Source: Acanthamoeba lenticulata (lineage: Eukaryota > Discosea > Longamoebia > Acanthamoebidae). Taken from it: DNA of 10,823 bases. Numbering within the stretch: the stretch's first letter is position 1; each line of letters begins with the position of its first letter. The notes below the pieces were generated by a model. That model had not been told where the DNA came from, did no database searches, and was given only the letters and a program-made list of their open reading frames with translations. Location of the stretch: assembly GCA_002179805.1 (NCBI GenBank), contig NAVB01003748.1, positions 1 through 10,823 of the forward strand, written 5' to 3'. The position numbers and the translations under genes were made by a program. Shown here one piece after another: positions 1 through 8,246 of the stretch.

Positions 1-3000
1 AGCCCGTCAGGCCGCTCGTCGCAACCGTGAAGGATGACGAGCGTGGCCGCAGAACGTGGCCGCTGGCACTCGTGCTGCCAGTACTGTCAGTAATAGACGA
101 AGAGCCGAGCGAGCGCGGGCGCGCGGTGTCGATCAGGTAGATGGACAGCCCTTGCAGAGCCCCGTGGAACACATCCTGATCGGACCCGGTCACGAGATCG
201 TCGCTGTGCAGCACGAGCGAGTCGACCGTCCCGACGGCCCGCGACAAGAGACTCGATGTGTACTCGACCTCAAGTTGGTTCAGCACCAGCCCGAAGCGGA
301 AGGGCGGCGGCTCGGCACAGGCGGCTGCGTCACTGCCGTCCTCCTGCTGGAGCTGCTGTTGTCGCTGCTTTCGCGCGGCTCGCAGGGCTTCCTTGCGGAC
401 GTTGTGTCGCTGGGCGTCGGCCTCGCTCTTGGTCGGCGTGAAGAACTCGCCCAGGCTGAGGAGCCAGCCGAGGCCCTTGTGGTGGTGGATGATCACCTCG
501 TCAAACATGAACTGGCACTCGGTGCCCGCTGGCGTGCCGGCCTGGATGAGGCCTCGGAACATCGGGCCCGTTTCGTCATGCATCTGTTCCCATCGTTTGC
601 GGCCACGTCGCGGTCAGGCCTCCAATAATAACAACAAGGAAAGGGTCTAGCTAAGTTGAGGACGAACCTTGCGTACGCGGGGGCTGCGCTCGGCAACGGG
701 CGTCGTGTTGTCGTACGAGATGGTGTCGTGGATGATAAAGTCCTCGCCCGTCATGATCGTGTAATTGGCATCCTGTCCACATTGACAAAGCTCAGTCAAC
801 CCAACTCCCTGCTGTGGCTTCTTTGGAAAAAGAGGAAAGAAAGGGGCTGTACGGTGCCAGCGTGCTGGACGAGCTGGAAGATGTGGAGCTTCACAAACTC
901 GAGCTCGTAGCAGTGGGCCGGCAGGCCGGCGTGTGCAGGGCGCGGGGGCTCGCCATCGGCCATGGAGGACGCTGACGATGAAGACGGCGGCTGATTCTCG
1001 CGGAAGACCCAGTTGCCCTGCGTGAAGAACACGTTGAGAGCCAGCGCATTCTGCCGCTTCTGCAGGAGCTCGCCGTAGGGAAAGTCCTGCAGCGACCGGC
1101 GGACGGACGACCCCGGCGCGGCGCTGCCCGAAGCTGCTGCCGTATATGTCCCGGCGCTGCTTTTGTCTGAACCAGCGCTGGAACGGTCATCGTCGTCATC
1201 ACCAGCACTGCTCAGCAGCTTCACGATCAGGTCGTAGTCGGCCTTGCTCAAGTCAACGTGCGACGACGGGAATCGCAGCGTCACCAGCACTTTCTGTTGT
1301 TGAAACAATATTAGAAATTAATACTGATAATCAAGTCCTCTTTCTTTAGGTCGGACAGTACCGCGTAGTCAGTGGCCTCGGCGATGGCCTGCTGATGTCT
1401 CTGGCCCTCAAAGATCGAGAAAAAGTTCCAGAAGGCGCCCATCTGCATCCGAATGACACGCGTGAATAAGCCAAGCTACCACGGCGATGATTGAAAGTGG
1501 AGGACGTACGCCTTCGTGGTGGGAGGAGAGGGAGTCGTCCGGGAGGGTCTCCGAGAGAGTAAAGTCCTGGACAAAGGCAAAGCCCGGCTGCCACCGATCG
1601 GTCCGCACCGCGATCTCGAGCGGGATGATAGCCTCACCCTGAGTGTTGCGCATCTGCGCTTCAAAGAACGTGCGCTCTGTCCTCGCCTGGTACAAATGCG
1701 AGTAGGCGGTGGCTGAGGCCGACAGTGAAGAAGAGGCCGAGGCCGAAGGACCCGATCCCAACCCCGACCCCGAGGCTGTCGCCGTTGTCGCCTCTGGATA
1801 TCGGTCAACGCTGGCTGATAGCTGATCAAACTCACAGAGCCATACAGCCTCAGGCCGTTCGCTGTGCATGAGGCCCGTGACCTTGGGGCCGTGCTGGTCG
1901 CTCACGCGCACCACGATCTGCCCGATGCCGGGGGCCATCCCAGCCGAGAAGAGCACCAGGCAGAGGCCGCCCTGCACGCCGAGTCGCACTCGGCTGCTCT
2001 TGGACTCTTCTAGCGGCGGTGCGCGCATAGACGCCTGCAAGTGGCTGAACTCGAGCGAGGCCGCTGCCGGCGCTGCTGTCCCCTCGGCGGCAAAGGACGA
2101 CGAAGCGGGAGGCTCAAAGCCTGGGTGCCGCGCCGACCGAGGAGGACCGGGCTGGGCCTGCATCGCGGCGTTGATGAAGCACGATAGGCGGCTCAGCATC
2201 TTGAGGTCGACAAACACGTTGATCGGGTGTAGCACAGCTTCTACATCGAGGTCCAGCACTTCTTCCGGCAGCTCCACTGTGATGAATGAACCAACGAGGG
2301 TCATCAAGGAGCCTTTCTAAGAGCTAACACGGGAAATATAGGGTCAAACCTTGTGGCAGACGCTTGTTCGTTTGCTCGATTGTCATCTTTAGCTGCGGAT
2401 AGCGGGCGGGCTGCCCTCCGGCGGCACCTGATGAGGACGAAGTCGGGAGAGTGGGCGAGGGCGTGGTTCCCCCCGCAGCGGCGGCGCTCTCGGACGAGGA
2501 GGAGACCGAGGGTGAGGCAGGCGACGGCATGCTGAACCGCCCCGACGTGTTCATATCGCGTGGCACCGGTGCAGGCGGCACGGCAAAGCTCACCACCGTG
2601 CGGCTGCCGGTCAAGAGGTCCAGTGAGCAGCTGCAGCCTCATGGGGAAAAGGGAGGAGTAACATACCGCTGCTCGAGGGCCGAGGCCGAGCCGGCGGCGA
2701 TGGCAAGATACTCGTAGACGCTGAGGGTGTTGGCTGAGACCTCCGTTCGCGTGTGGAGAAGCGAGCTCCATGTCTGGGTGAGCAGGCCCTCGAACTCAAT
2801 CGCCAGCCGATCGCCCACGCGATTTTCCACACTGTCATCCTCTTCCTCGTCCTCGTTTTCTTCATCCTCAGCTTCATGCATGTCCCCTTCAATGTCCAAG
2901 TCATCGCCCTCGGGGAGCTTATCCTTGCCCTTGGCGGACGCGTCAGCCGAGACAGAGCCGGACAACGACGATGAGCCCGAACGTGACGACGGAGGCGGCG

Positions 3001-5221
3001 GAGGCGAGGCCGGGGCCGGGGCCATCGGCCGGGCGCGCTTGTGGCGCGTCGGGGGCAAGTCAGCGATGATGCTGCAGAGCGTTGGCGATGTGGGCCCATA
3101 GATAAGGTTGATCGATCCACCAATGATCCGCACCACGGCCTGCAGGTTGAGCAGCGTGTAGGGTGCGATCGGCCCGCGCTCGGCCTCGGCGGCGTCCTCG
3201 TCGGCGAGACGCTGTTGGCTCTGCTGCGCCTCCTGTTGTTGCTGCTGCTGCTGTGCGGCCTCCGCAAAAGCCCAGTCTTGATCGTCATCTGGACCAAACT
3301 CGTAAAACTCATCATCGCTGGGCGAGGAAGAGTTGTCCTCCGAGCTCGGGTCGAGCAGCTGCTTGCCTCTAGCGTGCCTGTTGGGACTCCGCTGCCGCTT
3401 CTGCTGGATCTGGCGTGGTGATGTGACCTGGTTGGAGTAGAGGTCCTCCTCGACGACGGGCACAGCCGTTCGGTGCCCGCTTGACGGCGATGCACTGCGC
3501 AGAGGCGACGGCGAGGGGATACGCGCGCCCGAACTCTCGCGCAGGACGCCCCCAGGACCAGGTGCCGGCGCTGCCGTTGTTGCTGCGGAGGAAGGTGGCG
3601 ATGGGCTCCCAGGTACGACGATCATGGCATCGAGTGCCGACGAGAGGTCGATCAGCATTTGCAATTGTTCGGCCGAGATGGCGGCGGTAACCTGCTGCAG
3701 AGTGCAGTCAACGTCGAGGTCGGGAATTGACACGTCAGCCTTCTTGCGCTTCATCTTAACGTAGATTACGCTTGCGTCGGGCCTGTCGCCACCGTTTGTG
3801 GCAGCAGGGCCAGTAGCAGTGGCAGCAGAGGGCGAGAGCCCAGTTGATGATGACTCAGTCCACGGGCACTGGACGCTCGGCCTGGGGGGAGTCTCGCCCG
3901 AGGGCTCGCCGGCATAATTGGGCCGCTGCGCGACGACCAGCATGGTGTGGCCCTTCTTCGCTCGGTGATCCCCGCGGCCGTCCACCCGGCCCGCCGGCGG
4001 GAGTGACTGCACACAGACCAGCCCAACCAGACGACGTGTGAAGAACTGACGTGTGAAGGCCGCATGTAGCGCATAAAAGAGGGCACTAGTACGCTTTTGC
4101 GGTCGAGGGACACAGACAGGGCTGGGAATCGAATGCACTTGATCAACGCCGCGGGGTTCCATTCGCTGGTGGTAACCGGCGGCGTGCTGGGCGACGCGGG
4201 CGCAGGGTCCTGGTCGCAATGATGTACGTGAGATTATGTTGTAAATCGAGATCTTGACAACAAACACCACCCGAACGCACCTGTGAGTTGGCCGGCGTAT
4301 TGGGAGCGGCTGTGGCAGACGCCTGGTCGGCCTTGGCGTGGCGGGTGATGTCTGAATACTCGAACGAGGGGATCTCGACGCAAAGCACGGCCTCCTCACC
4401 CAGAGACGGACAGTAATACTCGAGCTCGATGCTGAGGTTGCGGAGGCGCACGTTTTCGAGGATGAGTAGGAGCTGGTCGATGATCTGGTTGAGCTCGCGC
4501 TCGCCTGTAAGCGGCGCCGAGTAGGCTTCTTCGGTCACGGGCTCGTGGTCGACGCTTTCCGAGATCGACGCTGTTGGGTTGAACGATCCATAATCGGACT
4601 GCGTGCCCCACGGCCGGCTGGAGTCCTTGGTCGCAGCACGCTGTGGCTTAGGCTTTCGCGGAGCAAAGGTGAGCCGCAAGCCTTCTATTTCGAGCTTGCA
4701 GTTGTCGACGAGCTGTGTCGTGATGTTCTTGAGTGGCACCGTCACCCATGCATGTTCAATCCACCCCGTGCGCAGCTCCACCGGCAGGTCCCCCAACAGG
4801 CTATTTATTGTCTGTGCGCATGCGTGGTTGAGCACACGAGAAAGTTAGGACTTCCAACGAAGCAGGAAAGTCGCAAAAGGGAGCCTCAAATGGGAAGAGG
4901 AGCAAGGAGTCGGCCGCCTAGTTGGGGCGCGCAGCAAAAGAAAGAGACGGAAAGGAGAAGGGGGGTGAAGGAGCAAACCTCATTGTTGAGTTCAAGATGG
5001 GAGAGGTGCACAACAATTCCCGTCTTGAAATCGAGATCGAGTTGTGACAAATCGAGCTTCTCCTTCAAGAAGTGGCCAAAGGTCCTGTGTAGAAAAAACT
5101 ACGATGCGCAACATTTGCCATCGGGTCAACTTCAGGGAATCCTAACACATCTTTCTTTCCCACCAGGTATAGCCTGGAAGAGGAGTCACACCTTAGCTGC
5201 CCGTTTGGCGAGAGCTGTCAT
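1..5221 (-). CDS. ATG2: ATG2 homologue, autophagy lipid-transfer protein (N-terminal ~1477 aa, partial)
   Basis: ATG2 proteins are rod-like bridges that carry phospholipid from the ER to the growing phagophore. My exon model (all minus) is 5221-5192, 5098-4979, 4811-4281, 4209-4093, 4006-2667, 2630-2350, 2312-1510, 1442-1362, 1293-853, 772-668 and 583-1. The phases match at every join, and the reading frame is open at the window edge. Residues 1-105 form the chorein N-terminal domain: KRAAKFFLHRTFGHFLKEKL, then LSQLDLDFKTG, then GWIEHAWVTVPLKN and LEIEGLRLTFAPRKP. These align with human ATG2A/B (RYLLHHYLGHFFQE, LDQLSLDLYKG, GLQLTLQPRR) much better than with VPS13. Later blocks also have the chorein-like beta-repeat character, for example the stretch ending DLDVDC near 3700 and VELPEEVLDLDVEAVL near 2250. 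Low-complexity Ser/Ala/Pro, Gln and acidic inserts separate them. The start is the first ATG in the frame. It gives a slightly shorter N-terminus than animal ATG2, so a small extra 5' exon is possible. The C-terminus lies outside the window. Confidence 0.83.
2830..2925 (-). other. Acidic Glu/Asp-rich segment of ATG2
   Basis: The minus-strand reading gives a run of acidic residues including EGDDLDIEGDMHEAEDEENE and then DEEEDDSVENRVG. It directly precedes a conserved-looking hydrophobic segment (LAIEFEGLLTQTWSSLL). It is part of a disordered insert between beta-repeat blocks. Acidic inserts of this kind are often phosphorylated or bind basic partners, but nothing in the sequence identifies a partner. 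Confidence 0.6.
3212..3253 (-). repeat. Gln-rich trinucleotide tract inside ATG2 exon 5
   Basis: Read on the minus strand, CAG/CAA codons encode seven consecutive glutamines followed by EAQQSQQR. The tract sits near residue 520 of the ATG2 model, between conserved blocks. Mixed CAG and CAA codons suggest a tolerated disordered loop rather than a recent pure-repeat expansion. An acidic and serine-rich segment lies just upstream in the protein (SEDNSSSPSDDEFYEFG). Confidence 0.75.
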
Positions 5222-5469
5222 TGCCGACAAGGGGATTGTGGCAATGACGGTTGCTCGATCTTCGGACCTAAGGCCTGTTGGATGCTTGGGCTCAGCTGCA
5301 ACTTGCAGGCGCCGATCTTTGTCCGCCTTTTTTTCTCTTTGTCTTTTTTCGGTCCTTTGCCTGCTGGCCTTCTTTCCGCCTTTCCTTGCTTGTCGACACC
5401 GCCAGGCAGAAAACACACAAACTCCACCCAAGGTAAGTTTTAAACAACAGTAAAGGCCTCTCTACGTCA
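5222..5469 (-). promoter_or_regulatory. Intergenic gap: FAM50 3' end and ATG2 5' flank
   Basis: This is the 248-base spacer between the FAM50 stop and the first ATG of the ATG2 model; both genes read leftward. It must hold the FAM50 3' UTR plus the ATG2 promoter and 5' UTR. A pyrimidine-rich stretch at about 5315-5380 (plus strand) reads as purine-rich on the gene strand. I see no canonical AATAAA on the minus strand and no clear TATA box. A short upstream ATG2 coding exon could also lie here. Confidence 0.45.
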
Positions 5470-6742
5470 TCATTTATGAGCAACTTCGTCGCCGTGGATG
5501 GTGTAGCGATCGCGCTTGGTGTTGGGGTCGTAGACTTCCCAGCGCGAGGCCGGGAAGATGTGCTTGTTGCGCTCATACCACCGCCGCTCGACCACCTTGG
5601 CCGCGTGCGATTCGTCCTTCTCCTTGGTCGCGTCGGCCAACAGTCGCACATCGTCGTGCACGTCCCAGTTCCACAGCGGACCGCTCTTGCCCTTGGCCTT
5701 TGTCACGATCAAGTCGTAGAACGTGTAGTCCTGTTGGGCCGCCGCCACCATCTTCAGCCAACTGGCCACATAAAAATAAAGAAGAATAGGTACTTACGTG
5801 AGGGATGATGACATCCTCCTTGATGAAGAGCAAGTTCTCCGAGCTGATACCACGAAGTTCGTGGAATTCCTGCCGCACGAGCTCAAGGAACTGATCAATC
5901 TTGGTGCCCTTGCGCACAACTACTGTTCGCCGGTGGCCCGACCCATCGTAGTAGCTGTACGTCACCGAGATCATCTCGTCTATGTCATGTTACTCACCAC
6001 GTTAGCGCCAGAAGAAGCAGCAGGAAAGGGCAGAGAGGAGCACACGTACTCTTGATCTTCTCCTGCTCGCGCTCCCACTCGACCGCGAGCTGCTCGCGGA
6101 TGCGACGCTCCTCTTCCTCACGTTCACGATCGGGCAGGAAGGTAGTGTCCACAAAGGGGTTCTTACCTACCTTCTTCTCCACTGCTTTTTGTCACGGCAA
6201 TTGTTACTTCTTCTTCTTCTTCTTCTTTTCAAAGAGGCAAGAACACTAGTTACCTTTCGTGGTCTCGCCTGGGGAGCTGCCACCGCCACTCTCTTCACCA
6301 TCTTCATCGTCCATGGCAAACGACAGTTTGGACTTGACCACGCGCGGCTTCTTCACTATTCGTGTGGTACTGAAGGAAGAGGAAGGAAAGGAGTTAACGA
6401 CAAGCATGCGCGCCACGATTGGACGAGACTGAGAACCAGGGTTCTAGGAGTGGAGTACGTTTTGTCTTTTTTGCCATCTTCTATCAGTGCCGCCGCAGCC
6501 TGCTCGAGGTCTTGTCGCTTCCTCTTGAAATCTTCGTAGCTCACCAAACCCACAGTGGCCTGCTTAAGCTGGTCCTCGACATCATCTCGATTTGATGCAA
6601 ACTTGCTGCGAATTGATTCGATTTTGTGTTTTTCTTCGATCGCCTTCTTCGTCTCTTCAAATCGCTTCTGCTGGTCCTCACGCGCCTTGGCAAGACGTGC
6701 AATTCTGCTCGCATCTGTCCCTGTGCCCTTATAGTCCGTCAT
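5470..6742 (-). CDS. FAM50: FAM50/XAP5 family nuclear protein (complete, 331 aa)
   Basis: This is a homologue of human FAM50A/B and plant XAP5/XCT, conserved nuclear proteins linked to spliceosome function, gene expression and, in plants, clock timing. Five exons (minus): 6742-6459, 6369-6254, 6181-6050, 5979-5798 and 5751-5470. All phases join cleanly to 331 codons plus a stop, close to the 339 residues of human FAM50A. The N-terminus ([13 protein letters not shown], then a charged coiled-coil region and STVGLV-like [12 protein letters not shown]) matches the family. Residues ~104-116 are the basic [13 protein letters not shown] segment. [17 protein letters not shown] is the highly conserved central signature. 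The XAP5 domain follows: ITFSYWDGSGHRR-like [62 protein letters not shown] and [15 protein letters not shown]. Two tandem TGA stops end the frame. A 147-base gap separates it from the divergent MCP1-like gene. Confidence 0.95.
6208..6225 (+). repeat. (TTC)6 microsatellite in FAM50 intron 2
   Basis: Six TTC units lie inside the intron between FAM50 exons 2 and 3 (intron 6253-6182). On the gene strand this reads as a GAA repeat just after the donor site. Purine-rich GAA tracts can act as splicing enhancers, but here it is most simply a length-variable microsatellite. Confidence 0.8.
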
Positions 6743-6889
6743 GATGCAATTTGTTGGAGGCGAAAATCAAATTCAGATTGACAGAGAAAACAAACCTTTT
6801 TCTCTTCCTTGTAGAACTGTTGTTATTAATACTGGACAAAAACCCACCACCCCCTTTAAAAAGCACCAAGATCTTTCTTTTCAAGAATC
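6743..6889. promoter_or_regulatory. Short divergent promoter region between FAM50 and MCP1-like gene
   Basis: Only 147 bases separate the two start codons, which face away from each other, so both promoters and 5' UTRs must share this stretch. It is AT-richer than the flanking coding DNA. TTTAAAAAG at about 6855-6863, roughly 27 bases before the plus-strand ATG, resembles a TATA box, although that leaves almost no 5' UTR. ATTAATA near 6825-6832 is AT-rich in both directions and might serve the minus-strand gene. No other motif is claimed. Confidence 0.5.
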
Positions 6890-7803
6890 ATGTCAGTGGG
6901 TGGTTGGTTGGCGACGTCAACGTTGGTGAAGGTTCAAGCGGCCTCGGGTCTGGCCTTCTCAGCGTTCCTTGGGATGCACCTGGCCAACGCGTGGCTGGTG
7001 GCCCCTCTCGGCCAGGTCGCCTACGACGAGGTTCAGGCCGTGCTCCGGCACTGGTACCAGCTGCCCGTCCTGGCCGAGCCGCTCGTCGTGCTCCTCCCGT
7101 TGAGCGTCCACGCTATCACGTCTGCTGTGCTGGTCTACCGCCGCCTGCGGACCCAAGCGCGACTCGGCACTGTGGCTGTTGTGCACACGCCCACACCCCG
7201 GCCGCACACGCCCTGGCACCTCAAGCTGCACCGTTATTCGGGGTCTACACCACACACTCGCCAAGCGCTTCACATGCATCCCCGCATGCGCCTTGTGACT
7301 CACGCACTGTTGTGTGCTTCTCACCTGCAGGTACATCTCTGCGGTCCTGGTGGCCGGTCACGTCTTGGCCACGCGCGGACCAACTTGGTTCCTTGGCCAC
7401 CAGCCGGCTGACTTCTCGTCCATCGCCTTTCCTATGGTCGAGGGCCTGTTCGCCCCGCTCTTTTACTTCTACTACATTGTCTTTCCCTCGGTGGCGGCCT
7501 ACCACGCGCTCTACGGCGTTTCTCAAGGTCCGCCGTGTAGTTGAAGAGGGGTTGTGTGCAGCTTCATCATCAACGAACGTCTCTTCTGTGTGCTACAGGT
7601 TTGCGTGCGCTTCTCCCACCGAAGTGGACTTTCAAGAGTCAGTATGCGTGGGTGCGGTCACTGTTCAAGCTCGAGAAGGAGAACGTCTTCACCGCTCTCG
7701 TGGCCACGGCCACTGTACTCTCCTTCGTGGTTCGTGATTCCACTTTTCAGCGTTGCACGGTGTCAACGAGGCTGACAGGAGCTCGTGGTACGTTGACGAC
7801 TAG
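6890..7803 (+). CDS. MCP1-like (DUF1691) multi-span membrane protein, probably mitochondrial outer membrane
   Basis: Fungal MCP1 is a mitochondrial outer-membrane protein that suppresses loss of ERMES and recruits the lipid-transfer protein Vps13. My model has exons 6890-7242, 7331-7527, 7599-7729 (or -7714) and 7771-7803, giving about 237 aa. Membrane segments are VQAASGLAFSAFLGMHLANA, then LAEPLVVLLPLSVHAITSAV, then YISAVLVAGHVLATR, then APLFYFYYIVFPSVAAYHAL and a last one near FTALVATATVLSFV. The pattern of a Tyr-Gln-x-Pro loop (HWYQLPVLAEPL), His in GMH, SVHA, GHV and YHAL, Arg after helix 2 (YRRLRT) and LHRYSGY before helix 3 is that of the MCP1 transmembrane domain as I recall it. The fold resembles succinate dehydrogenase cytochrome b subunits, which are the main alternative. 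No targeting peptide is evident. The family call is from memory of the motif pattern and is moderately sure. The last intron is uncertain. Confidence 0.65.
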
Positions 7804-8246
7804 GCTGCGTCCGCCTTCGCGGGCCACCTTTTCCCAATCCTCGACAGGAGCCGATTCGCAGGTGCGTAGCGCACCGGCCACGGGCTTGCCCCTTTTTTTA
7901 TGCCACAAACTTGACACTCATATCCCTTGATCGACCACAGAGCACAGGGCACTGCACGCCCGCTTCCTGCCGTCCTTCCTCCTCTGATGGAGTCCAAACC
8001 TTGCACTACGCGCCAAAAGAAATAATAACAATAATAATAATAATTCAAGAATTTCAAGAATGGGTGGGGGACTTACCTTTTGCCCGGCGTGAAACACAAA
8101 GAGAGCGCGAGACAAGGGATTGAAGAGGCGAACCGTTGAGGAGGCATTGGTGGTCTCGAGAAATACGGATTCGGGCCAGCGGCGAACAGCGTGTACGGTG
8201 ATCCTCTCTCTCGCGCTGAGGAGATTGTGTGGCTCGTTTCCCTGTA
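7804..8246. other. Intergenic region with AT-rich repeat, 3' UTR of MCP1-like gene and 5' flank of Arf-GEF gene
   Basis: These 443 bases lie between the proposed stop of the MCP1-like gene and the first ATG of the Arf exchange factor. No reading frame here resembles a protein I recognise. It holds an AAT triplet tract and, after it, a GC-mixed stretch with no clear TATA box. If the last MCP1 intron is not spliced, the MCP1 frame would read on to a stop near 7930, so part of this stretch could be coding. Confidence 0.5.
8021..8044 (+). repeat. (AAT)n triplet tract
   Basis: An imperfect AAT repeat (one CAAT interruption) of about 24 bases lies in otherwise GC-rich DNA between two same-strand genes. 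It could mark the 3' UTR or cleavage region of the upstream gene or the promoter of the next. The sequence alone does not decide. Confidence 0.8.

Noticed and set aside
56..628. Plus-strand open frame of 190 codons with a Leu/Val-rich centre.
   Set aside because: It is the mirror of ATG2 exon 11, which continues in phase with its upstream exons; codon pattern and protein look support the minus strand.
3200..3260. Gln-codon repeat as a pathogenic-type expansion or tandem-repeat array.
   Set aside because: It is only seven glutamines with mixed CAG/CAA codons; ordinary for a low-complexity loop.
1..5221. VPS13 as the identity of the large minus-strand gene.
   Set aside because: The N-terminal chorein domain fits both families, but the spacing and the HRTFGHFLKEKL, DFKTG and GLRLTFAPRKP motifs match ATG2 more closely, and the later VPS13 adaptor signatures were not seen in the covered part.
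4545..5453. Plus-strand open frame of 302 codons ending after a donor-like CAAGGTAAGT at about 5428-5437.
   Set aside because: It runs antisense to ATG2 exons 1-3, whose chorein motifs are clear on the minus strand. The plus-strand product has no recognisable domain, and GC-rich DNA gives long antisense frames by chance.
6890..7803. Succinate dehydrogenase or fumarate reductase cytochrome b subunit.
   Set aside because: The membrane layout and histidines are similar, but the YQxPxxEPL loop and the Arg-rich end of helix 2 fit the MCP1 family better, and the SDHC signature (HRxTG with SxxxH) is not present as expected.
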